Shown here one piece after another: positions 1 through 7,327 of a stretch of DNA of 14,088 bases. The DNA is from JBAYJY01 sp041664945. GTDB taxonomy: Bacteria > UBP15 > UBA6099. The notes below the pieces were generated by a model. It was not told where the DNA came from, did not search any database, and saw only the letters and a program-made list of their open reading frames with translations. The first letter of the stretch is position 1. Each line of letters opens with the position of its first letter. Location: contig JBAYJY010000113.1 in assembly GCA_041664945.1 (NCBI GenBank), positions 1 through 14,088 of the forward strand. Reading direction: 5' to 3'. The translations under genes were made by a program, and so were the position numbers.

Positions 1-723
1 GCCCGGCGCGATAAACGCTTTTCCCGGAGCGACAATATCATCCTCTTTTGCTTCCGACACTTCAATCATGGACAACTGGTCCAGCCGCTTGGCCAGCGAT
101 ACGGTAAAGCCAGGCGGCATGTGCTGCACAACGAGTATCCCGGCGGGAATGTCAGCCGGGATTCGGGTGAGAACTTCCGCGAGCGCCTTCGGGCCGCCGG
201 TGGAGCTTCCTATCACAATGACTTTTCGCATGATCCCCTGCGTCGTTTTCCATGGCCGCTCGCGAGGCGCCGCCGGTTTGCCGGCCTGTTTTGACGCCGG
301 CGTGATCTTGGCGCATTTTATCGCCGCCGCCACTTTTATTTTAGAGACAAGTTCGTCCCGGACCTTATTCATCGTCAGCGAATCTCTTCCGTCCGGTTTT
401 TGCACGAAATCTATCGCTCCTGATTCGAGCGCTTCTATTGTCACATCGCCGCCGTCCTGCGTGTAGCGGCTCACCATCAGCACCGGGACAGGGAACAACG
501 ACATGATTTTCTTCAGAGTCGCCAGACCGTCCATGCGCGGCATTTCAACATCCAGCGTCACGACATCGGGCTTGAGCGCCTCTATCTTTTCGAGCGCGTC
601 TATCCCGTCGCGCGCCTCCCCGACGACTTCTATACCAGGGTCTTCTTTCAATATATTCTTCAGCACGTACCGCATGTACTGCGAATCGTCAACTATGAAA
701 ACTCTTATCGGGTTGCTGTTCAT
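1..723 (-). CDS. cheB: CheB, protein-glutamate methylesterase/glutaminase (C-terminal part beyond window)
   Basis: CheB removes methyl groups from receptor glutamates, and deamidates some glutamines, once phosphorylated by CheA; this resets adaptation. The 241 visible codons begin with a receiver domain (about residues 5-120) carrying the acidic pair D12/D13, phosphoacceptor D58 in LDVEMPRMDG, S85 and the conserved K109 in QKP. A linker of about 35 residues follows, then the methylesterase domain from about residue 155. That domain shows IGSSTGGP, whose second Ser aligns with the catalytic Ser, and VQHMPPGFT, whose His aligns with the catalytic His. The catalytic Asp lies past position 1. The ATG at 723 is 7 bases after the stop of the upstream cheY, so the two are co-transcribed. 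MVSRYT replaces the more usual MVSSLT beside S85, a minor variation. The window edge, not a mutation, truncates the gene. Identity is near certain. Confidence 0.95.
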   Translation of the reverse strand, partial: MNSNPIRVFIVDDSQYMRYVLKNILKEDPGIEVVGEARDGIDALEKIEALKPDVVTLDVEMPRMDGLATLKKIMSLFPVPVLMVSRYTQDGGDVTIEALESGAIDFVQKPDGRDSLTMNKVRDELVSKIKVAAAIKCAKITPASKQAGKPAAPRERPWKTTQGIMRKVIVIGSSTGGPKALAEVLTRIPADIPAGILVVQHMPPGFTVSLAKRLDQLSMIEVSEAKEDDIVAPGKAFIAPG

Positions 724-730
724 TCGGAGC

Positions 731-1111
731 CTATTTGCCTGCCGTATTATTTATAAATTTATTTATCGTCTTTATCATCAGATCCTCTTTAAGCGGTTTA
801 ACAATGTAATCCTTCGCGCCGGCCTTTATGGCCCCCATTATCGTCTTCTCGTCGTCGAGGGTGCTGAACATTATCACAACCGCATTCGGATCGATCTTTT
901 TTATATACCGCAGCGCTTCAGGACCTTCCATCACCGGCATGTTAATGTCCATCAGAACCAGGTCCGGCTGAACTTTCCGGTAAAGATACACTCCCTCAAT
1001 TCCGTCTTCAGCCTCAAATATCCTGAATCCTTTCTCCTGTAGAAAATTCTTTGCTTTAGAGCGCTGATACGTCGAATCGTCCACGATCAATATTTTCTTC
1101 TGCTTCGGCAT
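731..1111 (-). CDS. cheY: CheY-type single-domain response regulator
   Basis: This is a stand-alone receiver domain of 126 residues, the usual CheY length, with no output domain. The acidic pocket is D11/D12, the phosphoacceptor is D55 in LMDINMPVMEG, the switch hydroxyl is S83 in MFSTLD, and K105 sits in VKPL. All catalytic residues of a phosphorylatable receiver are present. Set between cheD and cheB in the operon, it is the best candidate for the messenger that carries phosphate from CheA to the flagellar motor switch. The ATG at 1111 is 4 bases after the cheD stop, and a Shine-Dalgarno-like AGGA overlaps the end of cheD. Ser at the switch position instead of the commoner Thr is tolerated in many receivers. 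A second receiver protein at 8156-8779 could compete for or share phosphate, so which of the two drives the motor cannot be decided from sequence. Confidence 0.93.
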   Translation of the reverse strand: MPKQKKILIVDDSTYQRSKAKNFLQEKGFRIFEAEDGIEGVYLYRKVQPDLVLMDINMPVMEGPEALRYIKKIDPNAVVIMFSTLDDEKTIMGAIKAGAKDYIVKPLKEDLMIKTINKFINNTAGK

Positions 1112-1115
1112 AGCT

Positions 1116-1661
1116 CTATCCTGATATTTTTTTAGGATGCCGCGTACTGGTCACGACCATCTCGCCCGTTCCGACAAAAAACCTGATCGTGCGCCCGTGT
1201 TCGCCGCCGATGTCCATGAATTCTATTTCCGTATTTATTTCGTTCAGTATTCTTTTTACTTCATCGGCATTTCTTTTGCCGATGTCGCCGCCCGGGTGCG
1301 AAAGCGATTTAACAACGCGAGACCCGCCGGCCAGCTTCGCCTTCATCCTGCGCTTGACAGCGCCCTTTTCCTTCATCTTCCGCATCAGTTCCGGCACCGC
1401 CACATCGGCGTATATTTTGCTGTTCTTCTCGCGCTCATTGCCATCGCTTTTCGGGAGCAATACATGCGCCATGCCGGCGACCCGCGCAAGCGGGTCGTAC
1501 ACGCAAACGGTTATGCAGGAACCAACGCCGTACGCGGTGAGCGCCGCCGCCGGATTGCGGCTGATTTTTATCTCGCCGATTCCAACATCGATTTCCTTGT
1601 TGTTGGTCGCTAATGATCTTTGCGGCTGGCCGGGCGGCGTCCCAACTGAATCGAAACTCAT
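1116..1661 (-). CDS. cheD: CheD, chemoreceptor glutamine deamidase
   Basis: CheD deamidates receptor glutamines to glutamates so they can be methylated, and in CheC/CheD systems it is also tied to adaptation feedback. The 181-residue product has the family core from about residue 24. The catalytic Cys is C49 in YGVGSCITVCVYD and the His partner is H66 in GMAHVLLP, 17 residues apart as in Thermotoga maritima CheD. A later GGSRVV stretch and the C-terminal GEHGRTIRFF segment also fit the family. Residues 1-22 are a polar extension rich in Pro, Gln and Ser that looks unstructured. The ATG at 1661 follows the cheA stop by 7 bases, and GAGGT overlapping that stop is a good ribosome binding site. 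No cheC is visible in the window, so its partner may be elsewhere or absent. Confidence 0.95.
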   Translation of the reverse strand: MSFDSVGTPPGQPQRSLATNNKEIDVGIGEIKISRNPAAALTAYGVGSCITVCVYDPLARVAGMAHVLLPKSDGNEREKNSKIYADVAVPELMRKMKEKGAVKRRMKAKLAGGSRVVKSLSHPGGDIGKRNADEVKRILNEINTEIEFMDIGGEHGRTIRFFVGTGEMVVTSTRHPKKISG

Positions 1662-1668
1662 TATTACC

Positions 1669-3861
1669 TCAGTTCGCGTTCTCGCTTTGCGCGGCGGCGT
1701 CGAGCTCGTCCAGCTTTATTTTTATGAATCCGCCAATATCTATTATAAGAGTTATTTTCCCGTCGCCGAGTATGGCCGCGCCCGATATGCCAGGCGCTTC
1801 TCCTATGTACTCGCCAAGCGGCCGTATCACTATTTCCTGATCCCCTATCAGAGAGTCAACGATAATTCCGACCCGGCGGCCGGCCCACGCCACCACAACG
1901 ATGAAAACCCGCGACGGCTCGTGTTCGTCCGGACCGCGTTTCAGCGCCAGCGCTTCCTCAAGCCGGATAAGCGGCAGCACGTTGCCGCGGAAGAGTATCG
2001 CCTCTTTTCCTTTAAGCGCCTTCAGTTCGCTTTGCTCCACCCTCAACGTCTGGACAACCGAAATCAGCGGTATCGCGAATATCCTCCGGCCCATCGTCAC
2101 AAGCAGCGATTTTATTATCGCGAGCGTTAGCGGAAGTTTTATGATGACTTTCGTGCCTTTGCCGGGAGCGCTCTGCAGCGTTACGCTTCCGTTCAGTTTC
2201 TTTATGTTCGTCCTCACGACATCCATGCCGACTCCCCGGCCGGACACCTCGGTCACTTCCTCCTTCGTGCTGAATCCGGGCAGAAAAACAAGGTCCAGCA
2301 CATCCTGTTCCTTCATTATCGCGAGCGTCTCCGAAGGAGCGATGTTTAATTTCTTCGCACGGTTCATCACCTTTTGCGGATCGATGCCCTTTCCGTCGTC
2401 CACAACCGTAATCAGAATGTGGTCTTCCACATGGTCCGCCGAGATAACAATCTTTCCGGTCGGCGGCTTCCCTGCCTTTATGCGTTCTTCGAGCGGTTCG
2501 ATCCCGTGATCTATGGAGTTCCTTATCGTATGCATCAAAGGGTCTCCGATTTCCTCGAGCACTGAGCGGTCGAGTTCCGTCTTCTCGCCTTCTAAAACCA
2601 GATCTATTTTCTTGCCTGTTTTGTTCGCCAGGTCGCGCACCATTCTCGGAAACTTGTTGAAAACATTTTCGATGGGAAGAAGGCGCGCCTTCATTATATG
2701 TTCCTGCAACTGCGTCGAAATAAGCTCTATGTTGTCAGATGTCTCGCTGAGGTAGCCTACTATGTCATCAGTCTCGCTGGACGCGTCGAGAATGCGGCTC
2801 AACTGGGCGAGTCTCGTCCTGTTTATTACAAGCTCGCCTACCAGGTCCATGATGGCGTCCATTCTTTCCACATCCACCCGGACAGTGCGGCCGGCCAGTT
2901 TCTTTCTGTCATCCTGAGGCTGTTCCTTCTTCGCCTCGCCGCCGTTTTGCGCCTGCATCCCGCCGGCGATGGGAACGAGGGCGGCCTCCTCCGTTTCAGG
3001 CCCGGCGCCGCCGTCTTCCGGCGTCTCAGGCTGTTGCTGCTCAGCATCGCTTTCCTGAGGCCCGGCCGGGTCGGATTCATTTTCCGGCGCCGGCGAAGAT
3101 TCCTCTTCATCTCCGGCCGCCGCCGGCTCCTCGCTCATGACCGCGTTTTCATTGCATTCGATCAAAACCACATCAGAGATCAGAGAGAGAACTTCTTCAA
3201 TTTTCGATCTCCCGGCGCTCGTAATAACCTCAAGCGTCATAGGGAACGCGAGCAACTCCTGCTCGATTTCCTTAATGGTTGGAGAAGAGTTAATTATTTC
3301 GCCGAGCTCGGAAAAAAATGTAAGCGCCTGCAGAGCCCGGACAAACGGCATTTGGCATTGAGGCGCCGCGTCGAGCTTTATAACGATATGGATTTGCCCC
3401 CCCGTTTTAGCGGCGGGAGCGTTCTCTTCCTGCGCCTGTTTCTTTTGATCGTCCCCGGATGATTTCTTTTTAGGCTGCAGCAATAAGCGAAGATCGTCCA
3501 GATGCGTCTGTATCTCGGATTTGACTTCGCAGTCCTTCGAAATTTCGTCTTTTATCTTCTGCAGGGTGTCCGAACATTGGAGAAATGTGTCGATGAGTTC
3601 CATCGAAACCTGAATGGACCCGCTTCTCACGCCGCCGAAAACAGTTTCCATGCCGTGCGCGAGTTCGCTCAACCTCGGAAATCCCATCGAAGCGGACGAG
3701 CCTTTTATCGTGTGCGCCGCCCGGAATATTTCCGCGAGTATGGACGGGTTCTCCGGTTGTTTCTCGAGTTTGACAATATCTTCCTCGAGAATCTGCAGGA
3801 GTTCCTCCATCTCGCTGAGGAATATTTCCAGTTCCTCTTTGTCTATGTCCTGAGCGCTCAT
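1669..3861 (-). CDS. cheA: CheA, chemotaxis sensor histidine kinase
   Basis: CheA is the kinase of the receptor array: it autophosphorylates in response to receptors coupled through CheW and passes phosphate to CheY and CheB. The domain order is standard. An Hpt domain covers residues 5-110, with phosphorylated H50 in AAHTIKGSS. A P2-like regulator-docking domain spans about 155-237. A long acidic Pro/Glu-rich linker spans about 240-322, and the dimerisation helices about 325-400. The HATPase domain shows the N box around DPLMHTIRNSIDHG (440-453), G1 VVDDGKGID (486-494), an F-box region LVFLPGFST (524-532) and G2 SGRGVGMDVV (540-549). The CheW-like P5 domain occupies about 585-715. All catalytic motifs are intact in 730 residues. 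The start codon overlaps the upstream cheW stop as ATGA, implying translational coupling. No extra receiver domain is attached. Confidence 0.97.
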   Translation of the reverse strand: MSAQDIDKEELEIFLSEMEELLQILEEDIVKLEKQPENPSILAEIFRAAHTIKGSSASMGFPRLSELAHGMETVFGGVRSGSIQVSMELIDTFLQCSDTLQKIKDEISKDCEVKSEIQTHLDDLRLLLQPKKKSSGDDQKKQAQEENAPAAKTGGQIHIVIKLDAAPQCQMPFVRALQALTFFSELGEIINSSPTIKEIEQELLAFPMTLEVITSAGRSKIEEVLSLISDVVLIECNENAVMSEEPAAAGDEEESSPAPENESDPAGPQESDAEQQQPETPEDGGAGPETEEAALVPIAGGMQAQNGGEAKKEQPQDDRKKLAGRTVRVDVERMDAIMDLVGELVINRTRLAQLSRILDASSETDDIVGYLSETSDNIELISTQLQEHIMKARLLPIENVFNKFPRMVRDLANKTGKKIDLVLEGEKTELDRSVLEEIGDPLMHTIRNSIDHGIEPLEERIKAGKPPTGKIVISADHVEDHILITVVDDGKGIDPQKVMNRAKKLNIAPSETLAIMKEQDVLDLVFLPGFSTKEEVTEVSGRGVGMDVVRTNIKKLNGSVTLQSAPGKGTKVIIKLPLTLAIIKSLLVTMGRRIFAIPLISVVQTLRVEQSELKALKGKEAILFRGNVLPLIRLEEALALKRGPDEHEPSRVFIVVVAWAGRRVGIIVDSLIGDQEIVIRPLGEYIGEAPGISGAAILGDGKITLIIDIGGFIKIKLDELDAAAQSENAN

Positions 3862-4412
3862 GATTCGTTCCCGATTTTCATCAGACCCTCTGTTTGCTTC
3901 TGGCGGTTATGGTCTTTATGAGTTTTTTGGAGAGTCTTGGCAAGGTCTATTATCGCCACCATCACATTGTCGAGGTTGGCTATGCCCTCGAAGAAATTCG
4001 ATGACACCGGGCCGGAAAGTATATCCGGCACAGGCTCGATCTTGCTGTCAGGAATCGGCTGGACCGCCAAAACGGCGTCCACGAGCAGACCGAGAACCTG
4101 ATCCTGCCGTCGCACCACAACAATCCTCGCGGCCTTCGCCAGTTCGCAGCCGGGCAGGCCGAAACGCAACCGCAGATCTATGACAGGCACAATCTTCCCG
4201 CGCAGATTCACTACCCCGCGCAGATAGGCAGGCGTGTGCGGGATTTCAGTTATCTCCTTCGGTTTTATGATCTCCTGCACCGAATCAATCCTGACCGCGT
4301 ATTTCTCGCTGGTCAGAAGAAAAAACACAAAGTTCCGCCCTTCTATCTCGGACTGGTCCTTGTATGACTTCAGCCTGTTTCCGAACTTCTGTATCGTCTT
4401 ATTGTTTTTCAT
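3858..4412 (-). CDS. cheW: CheW, receptor-kinase coupling protein
   Basis: CheW bridges the receptor signalling tip to the CheA P5 domain in the membrane array. The 184-residue product has a CheW domain at about 24-165, with the conserved turn GVVNLRGKIVPVIDL (NLRG at 69-72), the second subdomain beginning at ARIVVV, and LGLLVDAV near 107-114. A basic, Gln/Lys-rich tail of about 20 residues follows. I place the start at the ATG at 4412, 16 bases after the receptor gene stops. A longer in-frame version from 4466 would overlap that receptor by 38 bases, and its extra 18 residues match nothing in CheW. The gene ends in an ATGA overlap with cheA. It is one of three CheW-domain proteins in this operon, and its position beside cheA makes it the likely main coupler. 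Confidence 0.94.
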   Translation of the reverse strand: MKNNKTIQKFGNRLKSYKDQSEIEGRNFVFFLLTSEKYAVRIDSVQEIIKPKEITEIPHTPAYLRGVVNLRGKIVPVIDLRLRFGLPGCELAKAARIVVVRRQDQVLGLLVDAVLAVQPIPDSKIEPVPDILSGPVSSNFFEGIANLDNVMVAIIDLAKTLQKTHKDHNRQKQTEGLMKIGNES

Positions 4413-4428
4413 GGCTTCCGCCGCCGGT

Positions 4429-6273
4429 TTACAGCTTGAATGATGTTGAAATGTCCTCAAGTTCACGCGCCATTCCGCTTAGCGATTCGACGGACGAGGA
4501 AATCTCGTTGATGCCGGCCGTCTGTTCCTCCGTGGAAGCGGATATCTCCTCCGCGGCGGCCGCGTTGTCCTGCGATATCGAAAGAACTTTTCTCATGGCT
4601 TCCTCGACCTGCTTCGAACTCGCCGCCATCTCCTCAGTCGCCGCCGTGTTCTCCTCGACAACGCTCGCCACGGAATCCATCGATTCGACGATCTTCTGGC
4701 TCTGGCTCACCATCTTTTCAAGATCGCCGGATACCCTCTGGATTTCCTTGTCCGTTGTCTCTATCACGCCCATTATTTCGCCCAACGCTGTCTTTGCTTC
4801 CTCGCCGAGCTTCGCGCCCAGAGCCACCTGTTGCGTCCCGATTCTCATTCCCTGCACTACCTGATTGGTATTTTCCTGAACGCCTTCTATCAGCTCCGCG
4901 ATCTGCTTCGTGGCTTTCACAGAACGTTCCGCCAGCTTTCTGACTTCCGCCGCCACAACCGCGAATCCCTTGCCGTGCTCGCCGGCCCTGCCGGCTTCGA
5001 TCGCCGCGTTGAGCGCAAGCAGGTTCGTCTGTTCCGCTATGTCGTCTATGACTTCCGTTATCTCGCTGATGCGCTTTGAACTTTTCCCGAGTTTCTCGAC
5101 GATCTCCGCTGACTGTTCGACCGTCGCGCTGAGCTGCGTTATGTTGTCGATCGCTTTGGCGACCGCTTCCTTCCCGTTGCGGGCCGTCGCGTTCGAGTTG
5201 CGGAAAACGTCTATCATCTTCTGCAGGCTCGCGACCGTCATCTCGATCGTCGCCGACATCTCGTTCACGATCAGGGAAGTCTGTTCGACTCCCTTCGCCT
5301 GATCCTGCGCTCCCTTTGCGATCTGATTTATCGTTTCGAGAAACCCTTCCAATATCTTCGACGTTTCCATCACGTTCTGGCTCTGATTCTCCGAGCCGCG
5401 CGCCATGTCCTGCACCGAAACCGCGATCTGCTGCGCGCCCTGTCTCACCTGATCCGTTGACTTTATGAATTCATCCGTGAAGTTTCCGATGTGCCTCGCA
5501 GCTACATTCATTTTTTCAATCAGGCCTCTCAAATTCTTCATCGTGCTGTTTATCACTTCGCCCAATTTGAATAGCAGTTCGTTATCCGTTCCGGGCGTAA
5601 CGCGCGCCGTGAGATCGCCGGCCGAAATTTTGTTCAACACTTCGAAATTCTCGGAAAGGCTCAACGCCATGTCCATATTCGTGTTGTCCATCTCTTCCTT
5701 CATTTCCTGAAAATTCTGGATAAGGCTGTTTATCCCCGCGCAGAGCCGTCCTATCTCATCGTTCCCATTTTCGATATTGGCGCGCGCCGATAAATCGCCG
5801 GATTTCATCGCATCCATTATCTCGAGCAGGTGATCCACCTTGCCGTGAACGTAATCCCTGCTGTCCACCGTGGTGTTATAGCTTTCCTGAAGCCGGTCCA
5901 GAATCTTGTTGATAAGGGCGGCCAGCTTCACGAGTATGTCCTCGGAAGCCGTTTCCGGAATCCGTATGCTGAAATCGTTCGCGACCATCAGCCTGTTCAG
6001 CGACTCGAACATCTCTGATATGCCGATGGCCAGTTCGAGCATGTTGTTCTCCAAAACGCTCGTATCCGCTTCCGCTTTTTCAATTCCCTTTAAACAATCG
6101 AAAAAGACGAACAGCGCCGCAGCGAATAAAATAACGCCAAGCAAAACAAACACGTCTTTCCCGGCGCTCACTCCCAAATAGGCCAGCGCCGCCGACGCGA
6201 TAACCCCGATTATCAAAAACAAAATCTGCTTTTTGACAAGCGGCTTGTCCTTCAGGTTTTTGAAATTGCCCAT
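4429..6273 (-). CDS. Methyl-accepting chemotaxis protein with two membrane helices, three HAMP-like repeats and no periplasmic sensor
   Basis: This receptor transmits to CheA/CheW through a long helical hairpin. Numbering from the preferred start, two hydrophobic helices (about 16-35 and 40-58) are joined by only a few residues, so there is no extracellular sensor domain. Three related units of about 60 residues follow. Each has a D-F/L-(S/T)-x-R core and then an acidic residue, hydrophobics and IN: FSIRIP near 101, LSARAN near 161, and LTARVT near 221. I read these as tandem HAMP-type domains. The cytoplasmic signalling domain spans about 265-600, with its tip at NLLALNAAIEAGRAGEHGKG (417-436). 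No C-terminal CheR-tethering pentapeptide is present; it ends SFKL. The ATG at 6273 is chosen over 6279 because GAGGTG lies 7 bases upstream of the former and only 1 base from the latter. The protein probably senses internal or membrane signals. Confidence 0.95.
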   Translation of the reverse strand: MGNFKNLKDKPLVKKQILFLIIGVIASAALAYLGVSAGKDVFVLLGVILFAAALFVFFDCLKGIEKAEADTSVLENNMLELAIGISEMFESLNRLMVANDFSIRIPETASEDILVKLAALINKILDRLQESYNTTVDSRDYVHGKVDHLLEIMDAMKSGDLSARANIENGNDEIGRLCAGINSLIQNFQEMKEEMDNTNMDMALSLSENFEVLNKISAGDLTARVTPGTDNELLFKLGEVINSTMKNLRGLIEKMNVAARHIGNFTDEFIKSTDQVRQGAQQIAVSVQDMARGSENQSQNVMETSKILEGFLETINQIAKGAQDQAKGVEQTSLIVNEMSATIEMTVASLQKMIDVFRNSNATARNGKEAVAKAIDNITQLSATVEQSAEIVEKLGKSSKRISEITEVIDDIAEQTNLLALNAAIEAGRAGEHGKGFAVVAAEVRKLAERSVKATKQIAELIEGVQENTNQVVQGMRIGTQQVALGAKLGEEAKTALGEIMGVIETTDKEIQRVSGDLEKMVSQSQKIVESMDSVASVVEENTAATEEMAASSKQVEEAMRKVLSISQDNAAAAEEISASTEEQTAGINEISSSVESLSGMARELEDISTSFKL

Positions 6274-6280
6274 TATCATT

Positions 6281-6286
6281 CACCTC
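6281..6286 (-). promoter_or_regulatory. Shine-Dalgarno sequence that decides the receptor start
   Basis: On the minus strand this reads GAGGTG. Two in-frame ATG codons follow, at 6279 and 6273. Spacing to the first is one base, too close for initiation, and to the second it is seven bases, which is ideal. The receptor therefore most likely begins MGNFKN. Confidence 0.75.
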
Positions 6287-6293
6287 ATGTTAT

Positions 6294-6488
6294 TTAAGAC
6301 CGCAAATATGAAAAAACCGGCGCCTCGATAAACAGCATCTTCGGCAGTCGGATTTTCATCGCCTTGTTTTTCGTCTCAAAAACCGCTTCGATATTATCCC
6401 CGTCATGGAAATATTTCGGCGAAACGGCCTCAACCCGCCTTGCTGCGCGGAGCGAATTACTGCTCCCGAATTCTTTTGTGGATTCGGG
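6294..6488 (-). pseudogene. 64-codon open frame in phase with the tusA stop; possible gene remnant or read-through extension
   Basis: Directly after the tusA TAA, the same frame stays open for 64 codons to a TAA at 6294, 20 bases before the receptor start. The last 40 or so codons look like coding sequence in composition and codon use, for example IEAVFETKNKAMKIRLPKM and then LFIEAPVFSYLRS. No usable start codon with a ribosome binding site is present; the only ATG codons are internal, leaving 22 residues or fewer. The spacing to the receptor gene is what one expects of a real upstream gene in the operon. It could be the 3' end of a decayed gene, an extension of the sulfur carrier reached by stop-codon read-through, or chance: an open run of this length is not very rare at this base composition. 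I do not recognise the peptide. Confidence 0.3.
6465..6488 (-). other. Short perfect inverted repeat abutting the tusA stop
   Basis: The arms CCCGAAT and ATTCGGG form a 7-base-pair perfect stem around a 10-base A-rich loop, starting at the first base after the tusA TAA. There is no run of T after it on the minus strand, so it is not a typical intrinsic terminator. It might stabilise the 3' end of the upstream message, weakly attenuate, or affect termination at the adjacent stop codon. It also lies inside the open frame described at 6294-6488. Confidence 0.4.
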
Positions 6489-6710
6489 TTAAAACTGTAT
6501 CTGAGCCCTGTATTTTCCGCCTTCGTTTCTGACCCACAGAAGAACTTTCTTCATGCGGTCGCACCACGCTCGAAGATCCTTCTCGAACGTCTGGCAGTCG
6601 GCTGTAATCTCCAGCACGTCTCCCGGTTTCATATCCGGCGATTTCGCCGCGATCTTAAGAATCGGCTGCGGGCACTTAAGCCCCAATGCGTCTATTGTCA
6701 CAGTTGCCAT
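6489..6710 (-). CDS. TusA/SirA-family sulfur carrier protein
   Basis: TusA-family proteins carry a persulfide sulfur on a conserved cysteine and pass it to partners in tRNA thiolation, cofactor synthesis or dissimilatory sulfur metabolism. This 73-residue protein has the full small fold. The family signature is LGLKCPQPILKI, with C13 as the probable sulfur-carrying residue and the CPxP motif at 13-16. The MKPGDVLEI strand follows, then a DCQTFEKDLRAWC helix region with two further cysteines, C39 and C50. The start is secure: AGGAGG lies 8 bases upstream of the ATG. It sits on the same strand between a cheW (79 bases upstream) and the receptor, so it is probably transcribed with the chemotaxis genes. 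That is an unusual place for this family. I give no gene symbol because the subfamily cannot be decided; several paralogues share this motif. Confidence 0.88.
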   Translation of the reverse strand: MATVTIDALGLKCPQPILKIAAKSPDMKPGDVLEITADCQTFEKDLRAWCDRMKKVLLWVRNEGGKYRAQIQF

Positions 6711-6789
6711 CTATTATTCCTCCTGTTGATTATATTTCTATATTTCAGACATGATTCGAAACTTTTTCAATGATTATCCCGCCCGGGCA

Positions 6790-7308
6790 TCACTCCGCAT
6801 CCGATATGTCGCCCGCCAGGTTCTCGATCTCCCTCAGTCCCGCTATCTCCTGCAAAGAAAATATCTTGCTGAAATTCAGGATTTTGACCAACTCCTCGCT
6901 GACTTCCGCGAACCCGGCGAGATAATCGGCTTTTATAGCCCCCCTCAGAAGCGGCGACGGCGGCTCTATCGAATCCTCAGATATGGTGATCACTTCCGAA
7001 ACCTTATCTACCGCCACGCCTATTATCTGATCTTCAACCTCAACAACTATTATCCTCGCGGATTTAGTGTTCTCCACCGCCCCTAAATTAAAACGCTTCT
7101 TCAAATCAACGACCGGTATAACGTAGCCCCTGAGGTTTATTACGCCCTCCATGAAATCAGGCGTCTGCGGCACCATCGTTATTCCGGTTTTATATATAAC
7201 TTCCTGAACGATATCCAGATTGATTCCGTATGTCTCGCCCGCCATTTCGAACATGACAATTTGACGCTGTTCGGCGAATTCGAGCATCTCTTCATTTCCA
7301 ATATTCAT
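6790..7308 (-). CDS. cheW: CheW-family coupling protein (second copy)
   Basis: A second stand-alone CheW of 172 residues. The domain covers about 14-152, with EMAGETYGINLDIVQEVI at the first strand pair, the coupling turn GVINLRGYVIPVVDL (NLRG at 58-61), the second half starting ARIIVVEVEDQIIGVAVDKV, and IEPPSPLLRG near 114-123. A short acidic tail of about 20 residues, ending SDAE, contrasts with the basic tail of the cheW at 3858-4412, so the two are not recent duplicates and may have different partners. The ATG at 7308 is 19 bases after the J-domain gene. AGAGGG, overlapping that gene's stop, is about 12 bases upstream, a long but usable spacing. A second in-frame ATG at 7287 would also keep the whole domain. 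It probably couples a subset of receptors to CheA. Confidence 0.94.
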   Translation of the reverse strand: MNIGNEEMLEFAEQRQIVMFEMAGETYGINLDIVQEVIYKTGITMVPQTPDFMEGVINLRGYVIPVVDLKKRFNLGAVENTKSARIIVVEVEDQIIGVAVDKVSEVITISEDSIEPPSPLLRGAIKADYLAGFAEVSEELVKILNFSKIFSLQEIAGLREIENLAGDISDAE

Positions 7309-7327
7309 AATACAATGATTCCCTCTT

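Noticed and set aside
1189..2130. Long plus-strand open frames opposite cheD and cheA (also 2698-3462)
   Set aside because: They lie antisense to genes with intact domain motifs, have no ribosome binding sites, and their translations are Arg/Ser/Phe-rich low-information sequences typical of shadows of coding DNA at this base composition.
4413..4466. N-terminal extension of the cheW at 3858 to a start at 4466
   Set aside because: It would overlap the end of the receptor gene by 38 bases, and the added residues match no CheW feature; the ATG at 4412 fits the operon spacing.
6729..6734. A perfect TATAAT on the minus strand just before tusA
   Set aside because: Transcription from it would start at or inside the tusA ribosome binding site (6719-6724), and no -35 element stands at a suitable distance.
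6405..6773. Plus-strand open frame across tusA
   Set aside because: tusA on the minus strand has a perfect family signature and a strong AGGAGG site; the plus-strand frame has neither.
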